Origin: Alkalilimnicola ehrlichii
GTDB taxonomy: Bacteria; Pseudomonadota; Gammaproteobacteria; Nitrococcales; AK92
NCBI RefSeq assembly: GCF_003399765.1
Contig: NZ_NFZV01000013.1
Location: 62,001-126,000 of the forward strand
Direction of reading: 5' to 3'
Length of the DNA stretch: 64,000 nucleotides
Shown here: in pieces, positions 13,584-23,349 of the stretch
Numbering within the stretch: position 1 is the stretch's first letter
How the letters are laid out: each line of letters begins with the position of its first letter
The notes under the pieces: model-generated
What the model was told of the DNA's origin: nothing
Databases searched by the model: none
The model's input: only the letters and a program-made list of their open reading frames with translations
Program-made: the position numbers and the translations under genes

Positions 13584-14062
13584 GGCAAGGGTTTGACGCG
13601 CATCGGTTTGCCCCTGGCAGGCGCTTGGTCATTGGCGGCGTCGATATTCCCTATGACTATGGGATGGAAGCGCACTCCGATGGCGACGTGTTATTGCACG
13701 CCATCACGGATGCCATCTTAGGCGCTGCGGGGGAGGGGGATCTGGGGCGTCATTTTCCCGACACGGACCCTAATCTCAGCGGGGTCGATAGCCGCATCTT
13801 ATTGCGTCGCGCCGTCGAGCTGGCGGCCGCCCAGGGCCTCGGGGTCGGCAACGTCGATGCTACCGTCATTGCGCAGAAACCCAAGCTCGCGCCCTATATC
13901 GACGCAATGAAAGCCTGCATAGCCGATGACTTACTAATCGCGCAGAGCGCGGTCAATATCAAGGCAACGACTACCGAAAAGATGGGCTTTACCGGCCGCG
14001 GCGAGGGGATCGCCGCGATGGCCGTCGTTTTGTTGGTTCCGCAATCGGATGCAGCGGCGTGA
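13574..14062 (+). CDS. ispF: 2-C-methyl-D-erythritol 2,4-cyclodiphosphate synthase
   Basis: IspF cyclises CDP-methylerythritol 2-phosphate in the MEP pathway. The 162 residues open with [12 protein letters not shown], with the zinc-binding Asp/His pair. [19 protein letters not shown] and [15 protein letters not shown] are also family signatures. It overlaps ispD upstream and truD downstream. Confidence 0.97.
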   Translation: MRIGQGFDAHRFAPGRRLVIGGVDIPYDYGMEAHSDGDVLLHAITDAILGAAGEGDLGRHFPDTDPNLSGVDSRILLRRAVELAAAQGLGVGNVDATVIAQKPKLAPYIDAMKACIADDLLIAQSAVNIKATTTEKMGFTGRGEGIAAMAVVLLVPQSDAAA

Positions 14063-15090
14063 ACGGGGCGGAGCTGGCGATGGCAGCTTATGCTTATGGC
14101 GAACCGGGCGTGAAGGGGGTATTGCGCGCCGAGCCGGAAGACTTTCAGGTTCTGGAAATCCCCAGCTTTACGCCAAGCGGCGAGGGCGAGCACCTGTTCC
14201 TGCTGGTCCGTAAGCGTGGCTGGACAACTGATGCGGTAGCCGGGCTGCTGGCAAAACATCTGGGAGTCTCTCGCCGCCAGGTGAGTTATGCCGGGATGAA
14301 GGATCGTTGGGCTGTCACCGAGCAGTGGTTTAGCGTTCAGTTGCCAGGGCGCCCGATTGAGCTTGCCCCCGGTGAACTTGCCGACGGCGTTACTGTGCGG
14401 GCGGTTACGCGCAATCTAAGAAAACTACGCCGCGGCGCTTTGGCGGGTAATCGGTTTGTTTTGCGAGTTAGGGACTTGGAAGGCGATCTTAGCTCCCTTT
14501 CTCAGCGGCTGCTTTGGGTTGGGAGGTATGGGGTTCCCAACTACTTCGGCGAGCAGCGTTTTGGTCGAGGCGGCGACAACGTCGAACGCTCGCGTGAGAT
14601 GTTTGCCGGTACTTTTAAGCCGAAAGGGCGCAATTTACGGGGGCTCCTACTGTCGGCGGCACGCGCTCATCTTTTTAACAACGTATTGAGTGCTCGGGTT
14701 GCCGACGGTACTTGGAAGCAATCGCTTGACGGCGATTTGATGATGCTCGATGGACGCAATAGCGTGTTTCCCGCTGAGGCAGGAGACGCGAGCCTTGAAC
14801 GCAGGCTCTTACTACAGCAGATTCATCCGACGGGGCCTTTGCCGGGGCGAGAGACCGGAATGCAGCCTGAAGGTTCGGTAGCGATGTTAGAGGCCGGATT
14901 ACTAGCGCAAGAGCTGGCCTTGCTCCAAGGTTTGCAGAGTCAGGGCGTCGAGTCGGCGCGGCGTGCGCTGCGCATTCGGGTGGCCGATCTTTGGTGGCGG
15001 TTTCCCGAAAATCGAGTTCTGGAACTGGGGTTCGCGCTGCCGGCCGGCGCTTATGCAACGAGCGTTTTACGCGAGCTCGTGCGTGTATAG
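14059..15090 (+). CDS. truD: tRNA pseudouridine(13) synthase TruD
   Basis: TruD makes pseudouridine 13 in tRNA-Glu. The 343 residues include the catalytic-aspartate motif [15 protein letters not shown] and [14 protein letters not shown]. It starts with GTG overlapping the ispF stop by four bases. It is convergent with the Smr-domain gene, with only four bases between the two stops. Confidence 0.95.
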   Translation: MNGAELAMAAYAYGEPGVKGVLRAEPEDFQVLEIPSFTPSGEGEHLFLLVRKRGWTTDAVAGLLAKHLGVSRRQVSYAGMKDRWAVTEQWFSVQLPGRPIELAPGELADGVTVRAVTRNLRKLRRGALAGNRFVLRVRDLEGDLSSLSQRLLWVGRYGVPNYFGEQRFGRGGDNVERSREMFAGTFKPKGRNLRGLLLSAARAHLFNNVLSARVADGTWKQSLDGDLMMLDGRNSVFPAEAGDASLERRLLLQQIHPTGPLPGRETGMQPEGSVAMLEAGLLAQELALLQGLQSQGVESARRALRIRVADLWWRFPENRVLELGFALPAGAYATSVLRELVRV

Positions 15091-15094
15091 CCCG

Positions 15095-15631
15095 TTAGAG
15101 TTGGCGACGAAGTAGGACGTATACCGCTCCCGTGCCGCCGTCGACCTGACGTGCGGAGCAAAAGGCGAGCACTTCGTCGCGTTGCCGCAGCCAGTGCTCA
15201 ACCTTAGTTTTAAGAACAGGGCCTTTATTACTGGATCTGCGGCCTTTTCCGTGAATAATACGGACGCAGCGGAGTTTTCTCTCGCCGCAGGCTTTTAGAA
15301 AGTCGGCTACGGCGATTCGGGCTAGCGGAACGGTTAAGCCATGCAAGTCGAGTTCCGACTGCACGCTGTACTGACCGCGACGAAGTTTGCGCAGGACACG
15401 ATGTTGCAAGCCCGGCCGAGCATACTCAAGCTCCTCGCCGGTAGCGAGGTCGGCCGGCTCGAATAAGTCCGACAGGATGTCGCGCATTACCTGTTGCTCG
15501 TCTTCGACGGTTTTGCGCGGCACAGGGGCAGGGCGCGGCGTTGCCGGCACGACCTTATCGGTCGCGAGGCGGCGCACGCCTTGCATGGCTTGTTCGAATA
15601 ACCGGCGGTCGTCGGGGTCGTCGTCTTGCAT
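15095..15631 (-). CDS. Smr-domain protein (SmrA/SmrB type)
   Basis: This is a 178-residue protein with a C-terminal Smr domain: SELDLHGLTVPLARIAV and VRIIHGKGRRS carry the DLHG and GxG signatures. Smr proteins act as nucleases on branched DNA or on stalled mRNA-ribosome complexes (SmrB in E. coli). The reading frame stays open further upstream, but those codons overlap surE on the other strand. The ATG at 15631 (MQDDDPDDRRLFEQA) matches the family N-terminus. It is divergent from surE, so 15632-15751 probably holds both promoters. Confidence 0.88.
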   Translation of the reverse strand: MQDDDPDDRRLFEQAMQGVRRLATDKVVPATPRPAPVPRKTVEDEQQVMRDILSDLFEPADLATGEELEYARPGLQHRVLRKLRRGQYSVQSELDLHGLTVPLARIAVADFLKACGERKLRCVRIIHGKGRRSSNKGPVLKTKVEHWLRQRDEVLAFCSARQVDGGTGAVYVLLRRQL

Positions 15632-15751
15632 GGCCGAGAACTCTAATATTGATCGGCCCAGTATACTAACTAGTACCGCTATTGAGGCGAAGCTTGGTAA
15701 GTGCCGTTTGCTGCGATGAAACGGAAGAACATCTCCGGAACGAACAACACT

Positions 15752-16501
15752 ATGCATATTTTGGTAAGTAACGACGATGGCTATCAAGCGGTCGGTATTT
15801 TGGCGCTGGCCGAAGCGCTGCGAGCACTCGCGCGGGTAACGGTCGTGGCTCCAGAGCGCGATCGAAGCGGAGCCAGCAACTCTCTGACGCTTGAGTACCC
15901 GCTGCGTGCCATGGCAGTGGAAGAGGGGCGTTACCGGGTAGAAGGCACACCTACCGATTGTGTGCATCTGGCCTTGACGGGGCTGCTGGACGAGGAGCCG
16001 GATATGGTGGTTTCCGGTATCAATGCCGGTGCCAACCTCGGCGACGATGTGATTTACAGCGGGACGGTGGCTGCCGCTATGGAGGGGCGTTTCCTCGGTT
16101 TGCCGGCGATTGCGATGTCGCAAACCTCTTTCGCACCCAAACACCTCGGCTCTTCCGCGCGGGTGGCGGCCGCCTTGATCGAGAAACTGCGCTCGGATCC
16201 GCTGCCGTCGGATACCATCCTCAATGTCAATGTCCCGGATTTGCCTTGGGAGGAAATAAAAGGATTTCAGGCGACCCGGCTTGGTAGGCGGCATCGGGCG
16301 GAACCAGTGATAAAAGCGGAAGACCCGCGAGGCCGACCTATTTATTGGATTGGGCCGGCGGGGTTGGAAGAAGACGCCGGCCCCGGTACGGATTTCCACG
16401 CGGTAGCGAATGGCTATGTGTCGGTAACGCCTATTCAGGTCGATCTGACGCGTTATCAAGCGTTAGATCAGGTTGCCGGTTGGGTGCAGGGCCTGTCATG
16501 A
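15752..16501 (+). CDS. surE: 5'/3'-nucleotidase SurE
   Basis: SurE is a metal-dependent nucleoside monophosphatase linked to stationary-phase survival. The conserved start [16 protein letters not shown] sets the ATG at 15752, with the metal-binding Asp pair in [15 protein letters not shown] and [14 protein letters not shown] follow. The 249 residues are normal. Its stop overlaps the pcm start (ATGA), the usual surE-pcm coupling. Confidence 0.96.
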   Translation: MHILVSNDDGYQAVGILALAEALRALARVTVVAPERDRSGASNSLTLEYPLRAMAVEEGRYRVEGTPTDCVHLALTGLLDEEPDMVVSGINAGANLGDDVIYSGTVAAAMEGRFLGLPAIAMSQTSFAPKHLGSSARVAAALIEKLRSDPLPSDTILNVNVPDLPWEEIKGFQATRLGRRHRAEPVIKAEDPRGRPIYWIGPAGLEEDAGPGTDFHAVANGYVSVTPIQVDLTRYQALDQVAGWVQGLS

Positions 16502-17163
16502 TCGATCCGACCCTTCTTCAAGGCCGCGGTATGACGTCGCAAAGAACGCGCGATCGCTTGGCGGCACGACTGCGGGATGAAGGCATCACCGATCCTCGCG
16601 TATTGGAAGTGATGCGCACCGTACCGCGACATATCTTTGTCGATGAAGCGTTGGCAAGCCGCTCCTACGACGATACGGCTTTACCGATCGGGCACGGGCA
16701 AACGATTTCGCAGCCTTACATTGTTGCCCGTATGACAGAGTTGTTGACCGAGCAGGGTTTGCCCGAGCGTGTGTTAGAGATAGGTACCGGTTCCGGCTAT
16801 CAAGCAGCTGTGCTTGCCCAGCTTGGCGTACAGGTTTATACCATTGAGCGAATAAAAGCGTTATCGGAGCAGGCACGGGAGCGTTTTCGCGCCTTAAAGT
16901 TATGGAATATCCGTGCGCGATATGGCGATGGCAGTAACGGCTGGCCCCAATACGCGCCGTATGACGGTATTGTATTAACGGCAGCGCCGGAAGCAGTTCC
17001 CCAAGCTTTATTCGAGCAATTGGCACCCGGCGGACGTATGGTCGCGCCGGTAGGCGACGCAAATCGGCAAGAACTCGTTATTTTCGAGCGAGCCGATGAA
17101 GGGATTGTGCGACGAGTCGACAGTGAGGTGAGTTTCGTGCCAATGTTGGGTGGTGAGCAATGA
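16498..17163 (+). CDS. pcm: Protein-L-isoaspartate O-methyltransferase
   Basis: Pcm repairs isoaspartyl damage in aged proteins using SAM. Visible motifs are [18 protein letters not shown], the [13 protein letters not shown] segment and the SAM-binding [14 protein letters not shown]. It has 221 residues from ATG 16498; ATG 16531 is a possible shorter start. It sits in the surE-pcm-yqaA-nlpD-rpoS stationary-phase block. Confidence 0.96.
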   Translation: MIDPTLLQGRGMTSQRTRDRLAARLRDEGITDPRVLEVMRTVPRHIFVDEALASRSYDDTALPIGHGQTISQPYIVARMTELLTEQGLPERVLEIGTGSGYQAAVLAQLGVQVYTIERIKALSEQARERFRALKLWNIRARYGDGSNGWPQYAPYDGIVLTAAPEAVPQALFEQLAPGGRMVAPVGDANRQELVIFERADEGIVRRVDSEVSFVPMLGGEQ

Positions 17164-17741
17164 AAGGGCCTTTCGCGTGGTTGTATGAGACAGTACTTCG
17201 TTGGGCTGCCCATCGGCATGCAGCGTGGTATCTCGGTGGCTTGAGCTTTGCGGAGTCCTCGTTTTTTCCGATTCCGCCCGATGTGATGCTGGCACCGATG
17301 TCGTTGGCGCAGCCGAACAAGGCGCTACGCTTTGCCTTTATCACCACAGTGACGTCGGTCGCCGGCGGCGTATTAGGGTACCTGATCGGCCTTTTTGCTT
17401 TAGAGGCCGTTGCGCCACTGATTCAGGAGGCCGGTTATTGGGACGAGTACCTGCGCGCACAGGAGTGGTTCTTAGTTTGGGGGTTTTGGGTCGTTCTCGT
17501 GGCTGGGTTTTCGCCGATCCCCTATAAAGTGTTTACCATAGCGGCCGGTGCCGCTAGTCTGGCGTTAGTGCCGTTTATTATTGCCTCCTTCATAGGTCGT
17601 GGCGCCCGCTTCTTTTTAGTAGCGTTGCTAGTGTCGTGGGGCGGGCCCAAAATGGAGCCCTGGATTCGAACGTATATAGAGCGCATCGGGTGGGCTACCG
17701 TAGCGCTGTTGGTTGTCGGTGTTCTATTGATGCGAGCCTAA
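17160..17741 (+). CDS. yqaA: YqaA/DedA-family membrane protein
   Basis: This 193-residue inner-membrane protein belongs to the VTT (DedA/SNARE-associated) superfamily. [18 protein letters not shown] and [14 protein letters not shown] are the re-entrant-loop signatures, with several hydrophobic stretches between. DedA-type proteins are linked to lipid-carrier flipping; the substrate of the YqaA branch is unsettled. It overlaps pcm (ATGA) and nlpD (TAATG). Confidence 0.85.
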   Translation: MKGPFAWLYETVLRWAAHRHAAWYLGGLSFAESSFFPIPPDVMLAPMSLAQPNKALRFAFITTVTSVAGGVLGYLIGLFALEAVAPLIQEAGYWDEYLRAQEWFLVWGFWVVLVAGFSPIPYKVFTIAAGAASLALVPFIIASFIGRGARFFLVALLVSWGGPKMEPWIRTYIERIGWATVALLVVGVLLMRA

Positions 17742-18685
17742 TGCGCTACTGGTTTGGTTTGACGGTTCTGGCAGCTGTGCTGGCTGCCTTATCGGGTTGT
17801 GCCAGCTTCTCCGCAGGCGGCGATGACATTCACGTCGTCCAGCGGGGAGATACCTTATATTCGATTGCTTGGCGCAATAACGTCGATTATCGGACCGTCG
17901 CCCGCATTAATCATATCGAGCCGCCTTACGTGATCTACCCTGGGCAGCGCTTGCGTCTTCACAGCCCAGGAGGCGGGCGCTCGTTAACCGACGGGCAAAG
18001 ACCGGAAACACAAGCATTAGCGAGTGGCAGCGGCGGATCCGGGCCAAGGCCATTGGCGCCGCACCAACGTCGTTCCCCGCAAGCGTTAGGGCGTCCGCTG
18101 CGGGACGATCAATCGCGGCAGACGGCTTCTGCCGCGCCTTCTGAGCCACCACGTTCAGCGCCGGCCCCTGAGGAGCGGCAGACAACTGCGGCAGCACCGC
18201 CGCAAACGCCTGCAAGCCGTCCAGCCGAGAGTACCGCGTCCGCCCAGGCGACCACCCGGCCACGGCCTCCCGCGCCTACTCGTCCGTCCAGTCCTCCTCG
18301 CTCGTCAGGGGGCGATATTAGTTGGCAATGGCCAACCGATGGCGGGATCAGTAAAGCTTTTTCCGCGAGTGCGGATGGCAAGCGAGGCGTCAACATTAAT
18401 GGACAAATCGGCCAAGCTGTCAGGGCAGCAGCGGATGGGCGGGTTGTGTATAGCGGCAGCGGCTTGCGAGGCTATGGCAATCTTATTATCGTTAAACACG
18501 ATGGGCGTTATTTGACGGCCTACGGGTATAACAATCAATTGTTGGTTACGGAGGGCGATACCGTCAGTGCCGGACAGCGGATTGCCACGATGGGGATGGG
18601 CTCCGGCGGCGGGCCGGCGCTCCATTTCGAGTTGCGTCGAGATGGCGAGGCCGTTGATCCCGTCGGTTATTTGCCAAAGCGATAA
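17741..18685 (+). CDS. nlpD: Lipoprotein NlpD, LysM plus degenerate LytM domain
   Basis: NlpD is an outer-membrane lipoprotein that activates the amidase AmiC at the division septum. The signal peptide ends in the lipobox LSGC with Cys20. A LysM domain follows (HVVQRGDTLYSIAWRNN), then a long Pro/Ser/Ala/Gln-rich linker and a C-terminal LytM fold. In the LytM fold the zinc ligands look lost (GVNINGQ, TAYGYNN), while HFELRR remains. Such degeneracy is normal for NlpD regulators. The ATG at 17741 shares a base with the yqaA stop, and rpoS is next, as in E. coli. Confidence 0.92.
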   Translation: MRYWFGLTVLAAVLAALSGCASFSAGGDDIHVVQRGDTLYSIAWRNNVDYRTVARINHIEPPYVIYPGQRLRLHSPGGGRSLTDGQRPETQALASGSGGSGPRPLAPHQRRSPQALGRPLRDDQSRQTASAAPSEPPRSAPAPEERQTTAAAPPQTPASRPAESTASAQATTRPRPPAPTRPSSPPRSSGGDISWQWPTDGGISKAFSASADGKRGVNINGQIGQAVRAAADGRVVYSGSGLRGYGNLIIVKHDGRYLTAYGYNNQLLVTEGDTVSAGQRIATMGMGSGGGPALHFELRRDGEAVDPVGYLPKR

Positions 18686-19057
18686 GCGCCTCCGACTGTC
18701 CCTTGCGGGGTGGTAAGGTCTGTGGCTTTCGCCTCAACCATTGACCCTCTAAATAGGGTCCTGGAAAGGGCATAAAGCCGCCGCGCCTGCTGTAGCTTTT
18801 TCGATTTTTACTCAATTCTCATACAAGTGCCTGGTTTGTATTGTTTTTCCCTTAAATTAACCATTCGTCTTGCAAGTAAGCCCTTTTATCTTATTCCACC
18901 ATTTTAGCGTTGCATGTTCGGTCAAGCCCGGCATATAGTGTTGGTTGACAACAAAAAAAGTCGGTTAGGGCTGTCGATTCGCCGCGTTATCGAGCACATA
19001 GAAGGCTCGGATAAAACTACAAGAAGGCGAAAGGCGGCTAACAGGAGGGGATTAACA
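18686..19057 (+). other. nlpD-rpoS intergenic region (372 bases)
   Basis: No gene is visible. The stretch is AT-richer than its surroundings, as expected for rpoS leader and promoter DNA. A short 6-bp hairpin (18743-18748 with 18755-18760) and an isolated TTGACA (18945-18950) without a convincing -10 partner are all I can point to. rpoS leaders are commonly targets of small RNAs, but no pairing site can be identified here. Confidence 0.4.
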
Positions 19058-20071
19058 ATGACCAACCGGCAATCGTTGGCAGTCAGTGCCGCTCCGACGG
19101 AATTCGTAGAAGCTCCGGAAGAAGAGGTACTGTTGCTAGAAGGCGATGACCCTGATGACAGGGAACTTGAAACCACACCAGAGGCAGAGAACGAAGCGGT
19201 TGAAGAAGGGGTGTTTGCTGCCGGCGAGAGTCTGCAGTCCAGCCTCGATGCAACGCAGCTTTATCTTAACGAGATTGGCTATTCGCCTTTGCTTAGCGCG
19301 GAAGAAGAAGTTTATTTTGCGCGTCGAGCGCAAGCGGGCGACGCGGCGGCTCGGACGCGAATGATCGAGAGCAACCTGCGTCTGGTGGTTAAAATCGCCC
19401 GTCGATACATGAACCGTGGCCTTGCATTTCTCGATCTGATCGAGGAAGGCAATCTTGGGTTGATACGCGCTGTCGAGAAGTTCGACCCGGAGCGTGGATT
19501 CCGTTTCTCGACGTACGCAACTTGGTGGATTCGCCAGACCATTGAACGGGCCATTATGAATCAAAGCCGTACGATTCGGCTGCCGATTCACGTCATAAAA
19601 GAAATTAATCAATACCTACGAACTGCACGTAAGCTGACGCAGTGTCTTGATCATGAGCCGACAGTAGAAGAAATCGCCGAGGCTATGGGGCGACCGGTCG
19701 AGGACGTGCGGCGAATGATGGGCTTGAACGAAAGTACAACGTCGGTCGATGTACCTATTGGGAAGGACGCCGACAGAGTATTGTTGGACGCCATCCCCGA
19801 CGAAAACTGTGCCGATCCGGTCTCCACCTTGCAGAACAGTGCTGTAGCGGTCCAGTTGGATAGTTGGTTAGACCAACTCAGCGAAAAGCAGCGCGCGGTC
19901 GTTGAGCGGCGTTTCGGTTTGCGGGGACACGAGAAAGCGACCCTGGAGCAGGTTGGGAGCGAGATAGGGGTAACGCGGGAGCGTGTTCGCCAGATTCAGA
20001 TCGATGCACTGAAGAAGCTGCGGGAAATGATGGAGCGATCCGGCTTCTCGCAAGAGGCTGTTTTCGACTAA
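19058..20071 (+). CDS. rpoS: RNA polymerase sigma factor RpoS
   Basis: This is the stationary-phase and general-stress sigma factor. From ATG 19058, after a strong AGGAGGGG, it has 337 residues. An acidic N-terminal region is followed by region 1.2 ([16 protein letters not shown]), region 2 ([33 protein letters not shown]), region 3 ([17 protein letters not shown]) and the region 4 helix-turn-helix ([20 protein letters not shown]). The position after nlpD and the region 2-3 wording favour RpoS over RpoD or RpoH. Confidence 0.95.
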   Translation: MTNRQSLAVSAAPTEFVEAPEEEVLLLEGDDPDDRELETTPEAENEAVEEGVFAAGESLQSSLDATQLYLNEIGYSPLLSAEEEVYFARRAQAGDAAARTRMIESNLRLVVKIARRYMNRGLAFLDLIEEGNLGLIRAVEKFDPERGFRFSTYATWWIRQTIERAIMNQSRTIRLPIHVIKEINQYLRTARKLTQCLDHEPTVEEIAEAMGRPVEDVRRMMGLNESTTSVDVPIGKDADRVLLDAIPDENCADPVSTLQNSAVAVQLDSWLDQLSEKQRAVVERRFGLRGHEKATLEQVGSEIGVTRERVRQIQIDALKKLREMMERSGFSQEAVFD

Positions 20072-20078
20072 ATGCCAG

Positions 20079-20123
20079 CGCCCTGCGGCAGCCGTTCTAC
20101 GGGAAGGCTGCTGTGGGGCGTTT
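20079..20123 (+). terminator. Terminator between rpoS and the convergent Mth938-type gene
   Basis: A long imperfect stem (20079-20093 with 20106-20120, 15 pairs including three G-T) closes a 12-base loop and is followed by TTTAT. It starts eight bases after the rpoS stop and reaches the end of the convergent gene, so it probably serves both. Confidence 0.6.
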
Positions 20124-20493
20124 ATCGCACGAGCAAGCCCGCGGCTACGCGGCGTCCTTCCGCCATCAGGATGTTGAACGTACGACACGCAGCGGCAGTG
20201 TCCATAACTTCGACGCCGATACCCTGTTTTATGACGTCGCGAAGTAAGCCCAGGTCGGGGAACGTTTGACGTTCGCCCGTGCCGAGTAGGATCACTTCCG
20301 GCTCGAATTCGGTGAGTACGGCTAGGTCTTGCGGCGTGAGCTGCTCGACGCTCAGGGCGGGCCAATCTCTTACCAAGGTGTCGAGCGTGACGACCACATT
20401 GGTTTCCAGAACTTCCTGGTTTACCGTTATGCGGCCGGGTTCGTAACCTCGGATGCGGTAGCTAGCGGTGCCGAACTCTTCGCTGAATTTCAT
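20122..20493 (-). CDS. Mth938-like domain protein (COG3737 family)
   Basis: A 123-residue protein of the Mth938/NDUFAF3 fold. The segments VLTEFEPEVILLGTGERQTF and GVEVMDTAAACRTFNILMAEGR are typical of this family in proteobacteria. The molecular function in bacteria is unknown; mitochondrial relatives assist complex I assembly. ATG 20493 (MKFSEEFG) is preferred over a TTG six bases upstream. It is convergent with rpoS and divergent from hom. Confidence 0.8.
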   Translation of the reverse strand: MKFSEEFGTASYRIRGYEPGRITVNQEVLETNVVVTLDTLVRDWPALSVEQLTPQDLAVLTEFEPEVILLGTGERQTFPDLGLLRDVIKQGIGVEVMDTAAACRTFNILMAEGRRVAAGLLVR

Positions 20494-20537
20494 GCGCAAA
20501 CCTTATAGCAGTGAGGGTGGGCTGGCAACTGCGCACA

Positions 20538-20566
20538 TTGACAGTTGCATGTTAGACCATTAATTT
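20538..20566 (+). promoter_or_regulatory. Sigma-70 promoter upstream of hom
   Basis: TTGACA (20538-20543) and TAATTT (20561-20566) are separated by exactly 17 bases in the 344-base gap before hom. If used, it gives a leader of about 265 bases before the hom start at 20838. A 14-codon reading frame at 20633 in the leader has no threonine or isoleucine run, so a classic thr attenuator peptide is not supported. Confidence 0.6.
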
Positions 20567-20837
20567 GCCGGCCTGACACCTAGGTGCGAGTATAGGCGCC
20601 GATTCTACGCGATCAAGGCAGCGTGGAATATATGCCTTTTAGCGTCGCTTGCTCCGGGCTGCAGAAGGACAAGTAACGTCAGTGTTTTCTCGGGCTTCGT
20701 GCCTGTTTCACAGCGGGACGCGGAAGCCCATGAAGTATTGCGCCGACTAAGGTATGGTTGTACCCCGTCGGTGCGCCGATTTTGTTGCACCGTCGAAAGT
20801 TAGGTTTGTAGGATGCCCTGATAGGGGAGGCAGGCTG

Positions 20838-22154
20838 TTGAATTCTGTAAAGGTCGGTTTGTTAGGCCTCGGTACCGTCGGTTCCGGCACGGTTAATTTG
20901 CTTACGCGAAATAGCGATGAAATTACGCGACGTGCGGGACGTGGCATTAGTATCGTGCATGCCGCAGCGCGGCATCTGGATCGTGCACGCAACTGTAGCA
21001 CCGAGGGTATTACGCTGACCAACGACCCTTTCGAGGTGGTCGATAATCCGGAGTTGGAGGTTATCGTCGAGTTGATCGGCGGCGAGGAGCCGGCCCGAGA
21101 GCTGGTACTGCGCGCGATCGATAGCGGTAAGCACGTGGTTACCGCTAACAAAGCGTTAATCGCTAAACACGGCAACGAAATTTTCGAACATGCCCGCGAG
21201 CGGGGTGTGACAGTGGCCTTCGAGGCGGCGGTTGCCGGCGGTATCCCCATCATTAAAGCCATTCGCGAAGGCCTGACCGGTAACCGTATCGAATGGTTGG
21301 CGGGCATCATCAACGGCACGGCTAACTTCATCCTGACCGAGATGTTCTACGAACAGCGGGACTTTGCCGAAGTGCTAGCGGAGGCCCAGCGGCTTGGTTA
21401 CGCGGAGGCTGATCCGACCTTCGATATCGAAGGGGTCGACGCTGCCCACAAGCTCACCATCCTGGCATCGATCGCGTTCGGTATCCCGTTGCAGTTCGAT
21501 AAGGTCCATGTCGAGGGCATTAGCCATATCACGCGCGACGATGTCGAATACGCGGAAGAGCTGGGCTACCGAATCAAGCACTTAGGCATCTGTCGTCACC
21601 ACGGTAGCGGTAACGGCATTGTGTTACGCGTGCATCCGACCCTGCTGCCGTCGCGACAGCTGCTGGCAAATGTCAACGGCGTGATGAATGCGGTGATGGT
21701 AAGCGGCGATGCGGTCGGTTCTACCTTATACTATGGCCCCGGCGCCGGTTCGGAACCCACCGCTTCGGCTGTAGTCGCGGACTTGGTCGACGTCGTTCGC
21801 GAGTTCAACTTGGAGCCAGAGAACCGCGTACCGTATTTGGCGTTCCAATCGCATGCGTTGTCGGACGAAACCGTGCTGGCTATCGGTGCGGTGGAAACGG
21901 CGTACTACTTACGGATGCAAGCCCTGGACGAGCCCGGTGTGTTGGCCGATGTCACCCGTATCTTGGGCAATTTCGGGATCAGCATCGAGGCCATCTTGCA
22001 AAAGCAGCCGGCGCCGGAGGCGGATCACGTGCCTGTTATTCTGCTGACCCACCGCGTCAAAGAGTCGCAGATGAATCAGGCAATCGAACAGATTGAAGCA
22101 TTAGGGTCCATTCAGGGCCGGGTCACCCGGATTCGAGTGGAAAACCTGGAATAA
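20838..22154 (+). CDS. hom: Homoserine dehydrogenase
   Basis: Hom reduces aspartate semialdehyde to homoserine, the branch point to threonine and methionine. The conserved N-terminus NSVKVGLLGLGTVGSGT identifies a TTG start at 20838, seven bases after GGGGAGG. Codons upstream are open but not conserved in type. The NAD(P)-binding glycine motif, then NGTANFILTEM and AEADPTFDIEGVDAAHK, are catalytic-core signatures. A C-terminal ACT domain (LDEPGVLADVTRILGNFGIS) suggests threonine feedback. The product is 438 residues. thrC follows in the same direction. Confidence 0.96.
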   Translation: MNSVKVGLLGLGTVGSGTVNLLTRNSDEITRRAGRGISIVHAAARHLDRARNCSTEGITLTNDPFEVVDNPELEVIVELIGGEEPARELVLRAIDSGKHVVTANKALIAKHGNEIFEHARERGVTVAFEAAVAGGIPIIKAIREGLTGNRIEWLAGIINGTANFILTEMFYEQRDFAEVLAEAQRLGYAEADPTFDIEGVDAAHKLTILASIAFGIPLQFDKVHVEGISHITRDDVEYAEELGYRIKHLGICRHHGSGNGIVLRVHPTLLPSRQLLANVNGVMNAVMVSGDAVGSTLYYGPGAGSEPTASAVVADLVDVVREFNLEPENRVPYLAFQSHALSDETVLAIGAVETAYYLRMQALDEPGVLADVTRILGNFGISIEAILQKQPAPEADHVPVILLTHRVKESQMNQAIEQIEALGSIQGRVTRIRVENLE

Positions 22155-22200
22155 GAACTGATAGGGGCCTTAGGCCCCGTTGACTGCGAGCGAAGCTGCT

Positions 22201-23325
22201 ATGCCATTCCGACCCCGTTATACCGGCCTTATCGCCAAGTACAAAGACCGTTTGCCGGTCAAGGACGACACCCGTTTGATCAGCTTAGGCGAAGGGAATA
22301 CCCCTTTGATTAAGTTGAATAATATTGCGCGCGAACTCGGACAAGACTGCGATATTTACGTTAAATTCGAAGGCTTGAATCCGACCGGCTCGTTCAAGGA
22401 CCGCGGCATGACGATGGCCGTGACGAAAGCGGTAGAAGAGGGCAGCCGGGCCATTATTTGCGCATCGACAGGTAATACCTCGGCCTCCGCTGCCGCCTAT
22501 GCGGCGCGGGCGGGTATTAAGGCTTTCGTGTTGATTCCCGAAGGCAAAATTGCCATGGGTAAACTGGCCCAGGCGATCATGCACGGCGCCGAAGTTATTC
22601 AAATTCAAGGTAACTTCGACGAGGGTATGCGCTTGGTGAAAGAGGTCGCCGGGGAAGCACCAGTGACCATCGTTAACTCGATCAATCCCTTCCGCCTGCA
22701 AGGGCAGAAAACGGCGGCCTTCGAGATCGTCGAGGAGCTGGAGCGAGCGCCGGATTATCACTGCTTGCCGGTCGGCAACGCCGGGAATATTACGGCGCAT
22801 TGGATCGGTTACAGCGAATACGCCGGTGTCGACACCGCTGCTAATAACTATTCGCAAGGGCATAGCCGATTTGCGAGCGCTATTGTCGGTACCCGACCGA
22901 AGATGATCGGTTATCAAGCAGCGGGCAGTGCGCCGTTTATTCGCGGCGCGATGGTCGATAACCCGGAAACGGTGGCCACCGCCATTCGCATCGGGCATCC
23001 ACAATCCTGGGATTATGCGTGGAAGGCACAGGAAGAGTCCGGTGGCTGGTTCGACGAGTGCAGCGACGAAGAAATTCTTGCCACCCAACGGTTGTTAGCG
23101 CAGAAAGAAGGTGTGTTCTGCGAGCCGGCTTCGGCAACCTCGCTGGCAGGCGCATTAAGGGATATTAAAAACGGCAAGATTCCGGAAGGTAGTACGGTCG
23201 TGTGTACCCTAACGGGCCATGGGTTAAAAGATCCCGATATTGTTATTCAGCAGGCTGGGGCGCCGATTAAACCGGTAGAGGCAACGCTCGATGCCGTTAA
23301 ATCGGCCATTCTTGGTCGTTTATGA
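22201..23325 (+). CDS. thrC: Threonine synthase
   Basis: ThrC converts O-phosphohomoserine to threonine with PLP. The PLP lysine lies in NPTGSFKDRGMTMAV, with GEGNTPLI before it and the phosphate-binding GNAGN later. From ATG 22201 it has 374 residues, the shorter fold-type-II form common in environmental gammaproteobacteria and actinobacteria. A TTG at 22180 is a possible longer start. A short GGGGCC/GGCCCC hairpin lies between hom and thrC at 22164-22178. Confidence 0.96.
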   Translation: MPFRPRYTGLIAKYKDRLPVKDDTRLISLGEGNTPLIKLNNIARELGQDCDIYVKFEGLNPTGSFKDRGMTMAVTKAVEEGSRAIICASTGNTSASAAAYAARAGIKAFVLIPEGKIAMGKLAQAIMHGAEVIQIQGNFDEGMRLVKEVAGEAPVTIVNSINPFRLQGQKTAAFEIVEELERAPDYHCLPVGNAGNITAHWIGYSEYAGVDTAANNYSQGHSRFASAIVGTRPKMIGYQAAGSAPFIRGAMVDNPETVATAIRIGHPQSWDYAWKAQEESGGWFDECSDEEILATQRLLAQKEGVFCEPASATSLAGALRDIKNGKIPEGSTVVCTLTGHGLKDPDIVIQQAGAPIKPVEATLDAVKSAILGRL

Positions 23326-23349
23326 CGGCTGCTATTCGCTGCCGACGCC

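Noticed and set aside
15632-16459. Long minus-strand extension of the Smr protein across surE
   Set aside because: It is the shadow of surE; the Smr family N-terminus starts at 15631 and the extension has no conserved sequence.
20605-20790. Threonine attenuator leader peptide before hom
   Set aside because: The only short + strand frame with an ATG (20633) has no run of threonine or isoleucine codons.
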